A program made the translations under genes and the position numbers. The notes beneath the pieces were generated by a model, which saw only the letters and a list, made by a program, of their open reading frames with translations, ran no database searches and was not told the DNA's origin. A DNA stretch of 19,846 nucleotides from DATAEK01 sp036258055. GTDB lineage: Bacteria; Acidobacteriota; Vicinamibacteria; Vicinamibacterales; 2-12-FULL-66-21. Of the stretch, positions 13,759 to 19,846 are shown piece by piece. The DNA lies in contig DATAEK010000152.1 of assembly GCA_036258055.1 (NCBI GenBank), positions 1 through 19,846 of the forward strand, read 5' to 3'. The first letter of the stretch is position 1, and every line of letters starts with the position of its first letter.

Positions 13759-14352
13759 CTACTGCGGCTCGGTGGCGAACTCGAAGTCCCGCACGAGCTG
13801 ATCGCGCGTGCGCATGATCGTGTAGCCCCAGCTCAGCACGCCGGTCGGCACGTCCGTCCATTTCGCGGTTCGATCGAAGAGGACGTAGGTATCCCACATG
13901 GCATCAACGCGCTGAGGGAACTTTCCATCTCCGCCACGGGACGGGCGAAGACTCGTGAGATTCTCGAGGAACCAGCGGCCGGCCGATTTGGGCTCGTCCC
14001 AACGATGCGCAACGCGGCTGTCGGAGAGCACCGCCGAGGGCCACGCAGACTCCTCGTCGCCTTGATACATCCGGAACCACACCGCCATGACCCGCACGTC
14101 CGCCTTTGGACGGCTGGCCAACAGATCGTTCTGCGCCCACCGGGCGCCTGCGAGGCATTCGGGTCAGGTCGGTGACAGCAGGAAGATCAGCCGCGAATGC
14201 CCGGCGCCGGCGTTGAACCAGGACTTCAGTTCGTCGATGCCCTTCAACCGCTCGAGCGTCGGCCCCTGCGCCGCGTCGGGACGCGTGCTGAGAAAGAGGC
14301 CTATCGCCGCGATAGCGGCTACCGATTGAAGGCGGTGCTTGAGCCGGCGCAT
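13759..14352 (-). CDS. Probable selenoprotein: exported thioredoxin-like protein with UxxC motif
   Basis: Two abutting open stretches in the same frame (14352-14167 and 14163-13759) are separated only by TGA at 14166-14164. Read through, they give one 197-residue protein. It has an N-terminal signal or anchor segment (SVAAIAAIGLFLSTRPDAAQ) and then a thioredoxin-type strand and active site, LIFLLSPT-U63-P-E-C66-LAGARW. Downstream it continues VRVMAVWFRMYQGDE, a WDEPKSAGRWF segment, and a C-terminal WDTYVLFDRTAKWTDVPTG strand region. TGA stands exactly where the first Cys of CxxC is expected. A perfect 6-bp hairpin begins 16 nt downstream, identical in geometry to that of the other selenoprotein. 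The part after TGA has no plausible start of its own near C66. It is probably a periplasmic thiol/selenol oxidoreductase; partner unknown. A TATACT box lies 34 nt before the ATG. Confidence 0.83.
14133..14147 (-). promoter_or_regulatory. Candidate bacterial SECIS hairpin (second selenoprotein)
   Basis: On the minus strand GCGCCC-GGT-GGGCGC forms a perfect 6-bp stem with a 3-nt loop beginning with G. It starts 16 nt after the in-frame TGA, with the loop G 22 nt beyond it. A weaker 4-bp GCCT/AGGC hairpin just upstream competes for part of the stem. SelB binding is inferred from geometry only. Confidence 0.72.
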
Positions 14353-14479
14353 CGTGTTCGACTGCCGCCGAGCGGCTGTGCGGCCAGTATACCCGCGACC
14401 CAGTGCCTCGCTCGATCTGGAGATACGGAGGGTAACGATCCTGTTTTCTCCGTCTCCTCCGTTGCCTCTGGGTCCTCAA

Positions 14480-15304
14480 TCACGCGGGTTTCCGCCCCGC
14501 AACCACGAAGCTGGTCATCGACGTGAAAAATGACCCTGCGTGGTGGCGCTCGCGGAGAGCGGCAATCCATCGCTCGGCCTCGTCGGCGCGGATGACGCCG
14601 GCTGCTGCGGCACGGGCGGCAATGCGCGGGAGATCGTACTGCGCATTGAAGGCCTCGTAATCGGTGTCGACAACCGTGAATGGTTCGATGCCAATCTCCT
14701 CGAGGCCCGCTTCACGAAACAGCCGTGGCAACGAACGTCCGACCCAGCCGCCGAGAAAACTGTCGCACCAGAAGTTGATGATCCGTCTCGTGAGCGCGCG
14801 ATCGACGGCGTCGATGGTCCGCGTCTCGATGTCGCGATCCAGGACGACCACCCAGCTGCCCGGACGTGCGACGCGCACCATCTGGGCCAGCGCGCGCGCC
14901 GGGTCGGCCAGGTGCAGGAACGTGCGTTCGGCGCGGCACGCGTCGAAGCGTCCAGTGTCGTAGTCCAACTCGTAGACGTCGAGCACGCGAAAGGTCACGC
15001 GCGCGCTTTGGTGCGTGGACCGGCGCACGGCTTCCGCGATCATCTGCGGATCGATGTCGATCGCCTCCACATGGCCCGTCTCACCCACCACCTCGGCCAG
15101 CCTGCGCGCGTCGTCACCGGCGCCGGATCCGACGTCGAGGACCTGCAATCCGGGACGAAGCCGAAGAGCATCCACGCTCGCCTGGTTGGCCCGCTGCATC
15201 GCGGGCTTCGCGCGCTCGGCGTCGAGAAAGCGGAGCCGGACCGACACATCGTTCTGGTGATCGACACTGTGGAGACCCGATGACGGCGCGAGCGGATGCG
15301 TCAC
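14480..15304 (-). CDS. Class I SAM-dependent methyltransferase
   Basis: The 274-residue product has a UbiE/Methyltransf_11-type Rossmann fold: motif I LQVLDVGSGAGDDARRLAE (about residues 53-71), the acidic motif II HVEAIDIDPQM, RVLDVYELDYDTGRFD, and the ERTFLHLADPARALAQMVRVARPG segment (post-motif). The substrate cannot be predicted. The start is GTG at 15304; no ATG occurs before the conserved QRANQAS region, but the N-terminus remains uncertain. The 127-nt spacer to the selenoprotein gene holds CTCC-rich low-complexity sequence. Upstream is a 117-nt spacer with short GAGCCCCGAG repeats. Confidence 0.9.
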   Translation of the reverse strand: MTHPLAPSSGLHSVDHQNDVSVRLRFLDAERAKPAMQRANQASVDALRLRPGLQVLDVGSGAGDDARRLAEVVGETGHVEAIDIDPQMIAEAVRRSTHQSARVTFRVLDVYELDYDTGRFDACRAERTFLHLADPARALAQMVRVARPGSWVVVLDRDIETRTIDAVDRALTRRIINFWCDSFLGGWVGRSLPRLFREAGLEEIGIEPFTVVDTDYEAFNAQYDLPRIAARAAAAGVIRADEAERWIAALRERHHAGSFFTSMTSFVVAGRKPA

Positions 15305-15352
15305 GATCTGTCGCGGAGGTGCAGTAGCTGGCTCGCCGCACCCTGGGTCCTC

Positions 15353-15390
15353 GAGCCCCGAGCGCCACCCCCGAGGCCGCGAGCCCCGAG
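15353..15390. repeat. Short direct repeats in spacer
   Basis: GAGCCCCGAG occurs at 15353-15362 and 15381-15390, embedded in further degenerate CGAG/GAGCGCC units running to about 15402. The element lies in the spacer between the methyltransferase start and the transporter stop. It is another example of the short degenerate repeats that fill spacers in this window; no function is evident. Confidence 0.55.
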
Positions 15391-15421
15391 TGCCGAGCGC
15401 CCGGCGCCGGAAAAACTCACG

Positions 15422-16882
15422 TCAGCGCCCGATGCCGATGAGCGGCCAGTAGAACGGAACCAGGAGCAGCAGGATGAACCCCGTGACGATCGAAAGCAGG
15501 GCGCCCACCTTCAGCATGTCGCGGTTGGTGAAGTACCCGTACGAATAACCCACAACCAGGACCGCAGATTCGTAGATGAACACCTTCGGCCCCGCGCCGA
15601 AGGTCCAGATCATCCCGAGGGTCAGCGGATTGATGCCCTGTTCGCGCGCGTAGGTCATCAGGATCGGCAGCGACGTCGAGAGCATCGCGATCTCGTTCCC
15701 AATCGCGATGTGATAGAGGAACGCCGACCAGTACAGCACCATGGTCGAGAGCAAGCTGGTCCCGGTGATGTGCGGCTTCATCCATTCGAAGAGGGCGCCG
15801 GTCACGACGTCGAGGGCCTTGGTCTGGACGAGCACGTTGCTCAGGCTCACCGCGGCTGCGACGAAGAAGATCGGCAGGAAGTTGATCGTCCTGACGTCCT
15901 TCGTATCGAGCACGCCGAGCCTCGGCATGATCGCCAGGAGACCGACCCCGAGGCCGATCATCGGCGCCGGGATGTGATGAACGAAGTCGGTCATCCAGAG
16001 CACGATCGCCACGAGCATCAGGAGCGCCGACTTGATCTCCATCGTCGACCACGGCCCCATCTTGCGGCGCTCGGACCGGATGTAGTCCGCGCCGCCCGGC
16101 AGGCTCGCGGTCTCGGGCGGATACAGCCACAGCGCCAGACGCCAGGCGATGAACATCACCAGGATGTCGCAGGGCAAGTAGGCCAGGAACCACTGGCTCC
16201 ACAGCACGTCCACCTGGCCGAACTTTTCGATGGCGCCGCGCGCGGTGATCGATGACGCGCCGGCGATCAGCATCTTGTCGAAGATGGTCGTCTGGTAGAC
16301 GAGGATGATGAACATCCCGCGCGCGATGTTGCTGCGTTTGTCGACGCCGTACGCCTCGACGAGGCCCATCGCAATCGCCGCCATGATGACGACGCGGGCG
16401 ATGCCGGAGGGCACGATGGCCGTCAGCAGAAAGTTCGAGACGATGAGACCGAGGAGCAGGCGCGGGTAGCTGTGCCCGATGCCGCCCATCACCATGTAGG
16501 CCAGCCGGCGGGCCAGCCCCGATTTGCTGCCCATCAAACCGAAGCAGATGGCGCCGAAGAGGAACCAGGCGGACGTGTCAGCGAAGCCGGAGAACGCGGT
16601 TTCGAACTTCGCAACCCCGAACATCCAGAAGAGAAAGCAGCCCAGGATGCCGGCGACGCCGTGATCGAGCACCTGCGTCATCCACATCGCGATCATGAAC
16701 ATCCCGATCGCGAGCGCGGTGTGCGCGTTCGGCTCGATCGGCAGCGGCAGGAATCGGAAGCCGACGCAGGCCGCCGCAAGCAGCGCGAGTACGACCAGGT
16801 TCTTCAGGTCCGACGGCAGGCCTGACGTGGTCGCGGCGACGGCTTCGGGGGTCGCGGGCACCGTTTGCGGTGTAGTAGCCAT
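15422..16882 (-). CDS. DASS-family (SLC13-like) anion:sodium symporter
   Basis: The 486-residue product is a polytopic inner-membrane protein with about 11-12 hydrophobic segments. It fits the divalent anion:Na+ symporter family that moves di- and tricarboxylates or sulfate. SNT-like signature positions are SNFLLTAIVPSGIARVVIM (about 145-165) and VSLSNVLVQTKALDVV (about 340-355), the two half-sites of the inverted-repeat fold. The frame extends 26 codons upstream, but the ATG at 16882 is chosen because the upstream part is Arg-rich and lies before a normal cytosolic N-terminus. Substrate is not predictable. It is downstream of, and on the same strand as, the large lipoprotein gene, but a strong hairpin lies between. 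Confidence 0.9.
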   Translation of the reverse strand: MATTPQTVPATPEAVAATTSGLPSDLKNLVVLALLAAACVGFRFLPLPIEPNAHTALAIGMFMIAMWMTQVLDHGVAGILGCFLFWMFGVAKFETAFSGFADTSAWFLFGAICFGLMGSKSGLARRLAYMVMGGIGHSYPRLLLGLIVSNFLLTAIVPSGIARVVIMAAIAMGLVEAYGVDKRSNIARGMFIILVYQTTIFDKMLIAGASSITARGAIEKFGQVDVLWSQWFLAYLPCDILVMFIAWRLALWLYPPETASLPGGADYIRSERRKMGPWSTMEIKSALLMLVAIVLWMTDFVHHIPAPMIGLGVGLLAIMPRLGVLDTKDVRTINFLPIFFVAAAVSLSNVLVQTKALDVVTGALFEWMKPHITGTSLLSTMVLYWSAFLYHIAIGNEIAMLSTSLPILMTYAREQGINPLTLGMIWTFGAGPKVFIYESAVLVVGYSYGYFTNRDMLKVGALLSIVTGFILLLLVPFYWPLIGIGR

Positions 16883-16970
16883 GGGTTGTGAAGGAAAGGA
16901 TCGGGTCGAGTGTAGCCGGAGAGGCGGGCACCCGGAAGCGGCGCGCCGCCTTCGGGCCACTCGAAGTGCA

Positions 16971-17000
16971 ACGGCCCGGTCAGCAAGCTGACCGGGCCGT
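16971..17000. terminator. Strong 14-bp hairpin after the lipoprotein gene
   Basis: ACGGCCCGGTCAGC (16971-16984) and GCTGACCGGGCCGT (16987-17000) form a perfect 14-bp stem around a 2-nt centre. It starts 6 nt beyond the lipoprotein stop codon on the minus strand. This is the best terminator candidate in the window, although only a short TT-rich stretch follows. Confidence 0.75.
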
Positions 17001-17006
17001 GTGAGT

Positions 17007-18941
17007 TTACTTTCCGCCCTTCCCGCTGGATGCCGCCGGCGGCGGCTGCGGCGCGGGCACGGTCCCGCTGTAGGTAATCTTCGACCCGGCGCCCGGGAAG
17101 TAGTGGTCGTAGTTGCCGTTGATCGCCCGGTTCATCAGGCCGATCGCGTACTTACCTGGATCCGGTGCGTAGTCTTTCAGATAGTCGCCGGGCGCGTTGA
17201 TGCCCGGCACTTCCGGAATCCAGTCCTCGGTGAGGAGGTAGTTGGGATCGCCGTACCGGGAGGCCAGCGCGCGGACCTCGGGGTTGTCGAGGCTGGTCAT
17301 GTGGCCTTTGTCGAGCACGTTCACCCATTTGTTCGCGTTGCGGAGACGCACCTTGTAGGTCGTGAAGTAGGTGTGCGTGTGCCAGCCGTGGTCGAACGCG
17401 ACGTTGTGCTCCTCGGTGAACTCGCGCCACTTCTTCGACTCGGTCGGCGCATCGGGATCGTGCCAGAGGCGGATACCGAGGCCCCAGTGGATGACACCGC
17501 TGCGCACGCGTTCGTTACTCGTGTTGCCGCTCGCCGCGATCGGCAGCGGATGCCGGAAGCCTTTCGGGTGCGACCCGAACGCAATCTCGTAGAGGTACCA
17601 GTATCCCGGCTCGTTGTGATACGGGAACGTCAACTCCTGCAGGCCCGGATAGTGGAGGAAGAGCCTCAGGGCGTCACCCTGCGGGCCGCCACCCTTCACG
17701 TCGGAGATGAACCCGTTCTTGAAGTAGACCTCCCAGCGCGGGAAGAAGCCGCCGTGACCCTGTGTACCCGCGAGGACCCCTTCGATCCGCGCAATGGGCT
17801 CGCGCGGGAGCCACTTCTGCTGGAATGCCGGGTAGTTCACGAACGAGTAGCCGAAGCGGCCCGTCGCCTGGTTCGGGAACATGTAGAGGTGGCCGCGCTG
17901 ATACGCGCCCGCCGCCCAGCGCGAGGCCATCTCGTCCGTGATGTCGGCGTGGAGATTCGTTCCTTCGGGGTCGGTGATCTCGACGCGATCCACGTAAACG
18001 AGCGGTTCGAGGAGCTGCTCTTCGGCGAGCTGCCACACGTCGCCGGGGTAGGTCGACATCTGGCTCTGCAGGTTGTAGACGTTGTCGGTAATGAAGGTGC
18101 CGAGGAATTTGTCCTGCATCGGGTAGAGCTGACGGCGCAGGCCCGTGCTGCCGCCGGCGCCCCAGTAGACGCCGCGCACGTCCTTGTGCTTCGTCAGGAA
18201 GTCCTTGATCGCCTCGCCGACGGCGTTCCGGCCGCGGTAGTCGCCGGTTCCCGCTGGCTGAGCGCCCGTATCCGCATCCTCCGCGCCTTCCCCGCGCGGC
18301 CGCTGCCGCGGCGCCGCTGCCGCCGCCGCCGGCGCCGGCTCGTTGCCGGTCTCACCTGGGAAGAGCTCGGTGTAGAGCTGCGGGTTCTTCTGCTTGAGCC
18401 AGGCCTTCGGCTGGCTCGGATTGGGGAACTGGCCGGTGATCCAGGCAGACGCCTGGTAGATGCCGGCGTGCTCCACGTTCTGGCCCTTGGTGCGGGCCTG
18501 GCGAAGGGCCTGGGCCTGTTCCTTCGTCTGCCCGATCATCTCGTAGGTGTACTTGATGTAGGGCGTGATCTTCCGCTCGACCAGCGCGCGCTTGACGGCT
18601 TCGAGCACCATCGGGTCCGAATCGTTCGAGGCCACGATGAGGACCGATTCCCCTGGCGCCAGAATCCCGAGCCCCTTGCCCTGCAGGCCCGACTGGTTCC
18701 GGACGAGCGCTCGGGCCGCCCCCATCAGGTCATCGACCGAATTCGGTTTCTTGAAGTAGGACGGCCACCTGGGCTCGGGATACTTCTCGCCGCCCGCGCC
18801 CACGCGCGCCGCCGCGGTCGCGGCACCCGATCCGGACGTGGACGCCGATTCGGTTGCCGGGCTCGGGGCCTTGCGGCAGGCACCTGAGACTATGGCGACA
18901 CTGCAGACGGCCGACAGCCACGCAATCCTCGAGGCATTCAT
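17007..18941 (-). CDS. Large lipoprotein resembling M29-type aminopeptidases
   Basis: The 644-residue product has a lipoprotein-type signal peptide ending IVSGAC (C22), then an Ala/Ser linker. From about residue 70 it has an arrangement like the N-domain of AmpS-type (M29) aminopeptidases: DDLMGAARALVRNQSGL, PGESVLIVASNDSDPMVLEAVKRAL. Later come VDRVEITDPEGTNLHADITDEM and a His-rich stretch FDHGWHTHTYFTTY where M29 enzymes have metal ligands. A Pro/Ala-rich insert (about residues 205-240) interrupts the first part. The start ATG has a clear GAGGAG ribosome-binding site. Whether it is an active peptidase is uncertain, since the Glu/His/Asp ligand set could not be matched fully by eye. A strong hairpin ends the gene. 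Confidence 0.75.
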   Translation of the reverse strand: MNASRIAWLSAVCSVAIVSGACRKAPSPATESASTSGSGAATAAARVGAGGEKYPEPRWPSYFKKPNSVDDLMGAARALVRNQSGLQGKGLGILAPGESVLIVASNDSDPMVLEAVKRALVERKITPYIKYTYEMIGQTKEQAQALRQARTKGQNVEHAGIYQASAWITGQFPNPSQPKAWLKQKNPQLYTELFPGETGNEPAPAAAAAAPRQRPRGEGAEDADTGAQPAGTGDYRGRNAVGEAIKDFLTKHKDVRGVYWGAGGSTGLRRQLYPMQDKFLGTFITDNVYNLQSQMSTYPGDVWQLAEEQLLEPLVYVDRVEITDPEGTNLHADITDEMASRWAAGAYQRGHLYMFPNQATGRFGYSFVNYPAFQQKWLPREPIARIEGVLAGTQGHGGFFPRWEVYFKNGFISDVKGGGPQGDALRLFLHYPGLQELTFPYHNEPGYWYLYEIAFGSHPKGFRHPLPIAASGNTSNERVRSGVIHWGLGIRLWHDPDAPTESKKWREFTEEHNVAFDHGWHTHTYFTTYKVRLRNANKWVNVLDKGHMTSLDNPEVRALASRYGDPNYLLTEDWIPEVPGINAPGDYLKDYAPDPGKYAIGLMNRAINGNYDHYFPGAGSKITYSGTVPAPQPPPAASSGKGGK

Positions 18942-19221
18942 ATGAGCTCCTCAGCGATCGGTTCGATAAAGGTCTTACCTTTTGTGACCGCGACATGTAA
19001 CACCAACCGCGCGTCCGGGTCAACACCAACGTCATCTCGTGCCGGTCCAGTCGGGCTTGCCGCGCCCGGCCGAGAGCGCGAGAACCCCGGTATTTCCTTG
19101 ACAATTCTAATGGTATGACCTTTCGGAATGTGATATACACATCGAACGCATGGCGGCGTACGAACGGCCCGTGCGACCCCACCGGCAATCGATCGGCAAC
19201 CGCCCTCACAGGAACACGACG
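18942..19221. other. Divergent intergenic region
   Basis: This 280-nt region separates the minus-strand lipoprotein gene from the plus-strand receptor gene and must hold both promoters. A TTGACA -35-like hexamer is at 19098-19103 (plus), but no -10 box at 16-18 bp spacing follows, and the nearest AT-rich sequence is a palindrome at 19128-19142. No open frame in it looks like a real gene; those present are low-complexity shadows. Confidence 0.6.
19128..19142. promoter_or_regulatory. Operator-like palindrome
   Basis: ATGTG-ATATA-CACAT is a 15-bp inverted repeat with 5-bp half-sites, 79 bp before the receptor start codon. It is AT-rich relative to its surroundings and could bind a dimeric regulator of the receptor or of the divergent lipoprotein gene. 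The regulator is unknown. Confidence 0.35.
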
Positions 19222-19846
19222 ATGATCGACACACGCTCGTTCTGGACGGGACTGGCATTGCTCGTGATACTCGGCGTCGCGTCGCCCGCGCACGCCCAAT
19301 CGCGGGGGACGATCTCCGGCACGGCAACCGACGGCACCGGCGGCGTGTTGCCGGGTGTCACCGTCGTCATCACCAACGTCGACACCGGCGTCGCGCGCAC
19401 GCTGACGACCGACGAAGGCGGACGCTACGTCGCGCCCGACCTGGCGCCCGGGCCGTACAGCGTCAAGGCCGCGCTCGAAGGCTTCACCACCGTCCTCCGC
19501 AGCGGCATCAACCTCACCGTCGGTCAGGACGCCGTCGTCAACCTCGGGTTGAAGATCGGACAGATGTCGGACGAAGTCACCGTCGTCGCGGAAGCGAGGA
19601 CGGTCGAGACAAAATCGTCCTCCACGGGCGGGCTGATTTCGACCGCGCAGATCGAAGGGCTGCCGCTCAACGGCCGCAGCTTCGTCGAGCTCGCCAATCT
19701 GACTCCGGGCGTCCAGCTGACGCAGAGCGGCGGACAGAGCACCAGCACCGGCTTCGGCGCGAAGCTGAGCGTGAACGGATCACGCTACACCGCGAACCTG
19801 TTCACCCTCGACGGCACGAACCTGAACGACGAATACAGCCAGGCTG
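19222..19846 (+). CDS. TonB-dependent receptor with carboxypeptidase-regulatory-like domain, Oar type (3' truncated)
   Basis: Only 208 codons are inside the window. The protein begins with a signal peptide cleaved after SPAHA (about residue 25). It continues with a carboxypeptidase-regulatory-like beta domain (about 28-105; GTISGTATDGTGGVLPGVTV, DEGGRYVAPDLAPGPYSV), and then enters a TonB plug domain (VTVVAEARTVETKSSS, IEGLPLNGRSFVELANLTPG, LFTLDGTNLND). This architecture belongs to outer-membrane Oar/SusC-like receptors, which are very numerous in Acidobacteria and import large substrates such as glycans. An AGGA ribosome-binding site lies 8 nt before the ATG. The substrate is unknown, and the barrel lies beyond the edge. 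Confidence 0.93.
   Translation, partial: MIDTRSFWTGLALLVILGVASPAHAQSRGTISGTATDGTGGVLPGVTVVITNVDTGVARTLTTDEGGRYVAPDLAPGPYSVKAALEGFTTVLRSGINLTVGQDAVVNLGLKIGQMSDEVTVVAEARTVETKSSSTGGLISTAQIEGLPLNGRSFVELANLTPGVQLTQSGGQSTSTGFGAKLSVNGSRYTANLFTLDGTNLNDEYSQA

Noticed and set aside
1857..14352. Reading the two TGA-containing genes as pseudogenes
   Set aside because: Each has only one disabling codon, at the redox Cys position, with a fitting SECIS-like hairpin. There is no other frameshift or stop codon, and protein-like sequence continues to the natural end.
14386..14391. TATACT (minus strand) as a promoter for the second selenoprotein gene
   Set aside because: It resembles a -10 box, but no -35 hexamer sits at 16-18 bp, so it is mentioned only in the gene entry and not called as a feature.
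15296..16255. 319-codon plus-strand frame opposite the transporter gene
   Set aside because: The translation is rich in Arg, His, Asp and Gln with no domain, while the opposite strand encodes a clear membrane transporter.
17001..18887. 628-codon open frame on the plus strand opposite the lipoprotein gene
   Set aside because: It is the antisense shadow of a well-supported gene. It has Arg/Val-rich low-complexity translation, no family features and no ribosome-binding site; long antisense frames are common at this GC content.

Overview
The window is GC-rich, densely coded and almost entirely on the minus strand. It most likely comes from an acidobacterium, perhaps of the Vicinamibacteria type. 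This is inferred from four things: an Oar-like TonB-dependent receptor with an N-terminal carboxypeptidase-regulatory domain at the right edge, a PVM-like bacterial microcompartment locus, in-frame UGA (selenocysteine) genes, and intergenic spacers filled with short degenerate repeats. No rRNA, tRNA, CRISPR array, insertion sequence or phage gene was recognised.

Layout from left to right. (1) 1-1746, minus: queE-queC-alaX, two queuosine-precursor genes and a truncated alanyl-tRNA editing gene. (2) 1795-3142, plus: a seven-copy 7-bp repeat, then an Spx/ArsC-like thioredoxin-fold gene with an in-frame TGA at the first position of its CxxC motif, overlapping by ATGA a DUF72 gene. (3) 3117-5283, minus: 2-hydroxyacid dehydrogenase, nth and a secreted cyclophilin, joined by ATGA overlaps. 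(4) 5283-5544: an imperfect inverted repeat with 99-nt arms. (5) 5547-8877, minus: TPR protein, YHS-like membrane protein, class II aldolase, BMC-H shell protein, three EutN/BMC-P shell proteins and a 70-residue Cys-rich protein. This looks like a small sugar-phosphate microcompartment locus without a local aldehyde dehydrogenase. (6) 9061-13649, minus: cdaA-cdaR-glmM-pdxJ-alpha/beta hydrolase, linking c-di-AMP synthesis, cell-wall precursor synthesis and vitamin B6 synthesis. (7) 13759-14352, minus: a second in-frame-TGA gene, a predicted exported thioredoxin-like protein with a UxxC motif. (8) 14480-18941, minus: a SAM methyltransferase, a DASS-family anion transporter, and a large lipoprotein resembling M29 aminopeptidases. 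(9) 19222 to the edge, plus: a truncated TonB-dependent receptor.

The main result is the pair of probable selenoproteins. In both, TGA replaces the first Cys of a CxxC motif. In both, 16 nt separate the TGA from a perfect 6-bp hairpin with a 3-nt loop beginning with G, which is the geometry expected of a bacterial SECIS element. Ordinary gene calling would split or lose both genes. No Sec machinery gene (selA, selB, selC, selD) is in the window, so proof of decoding must come from the rest of the genome.
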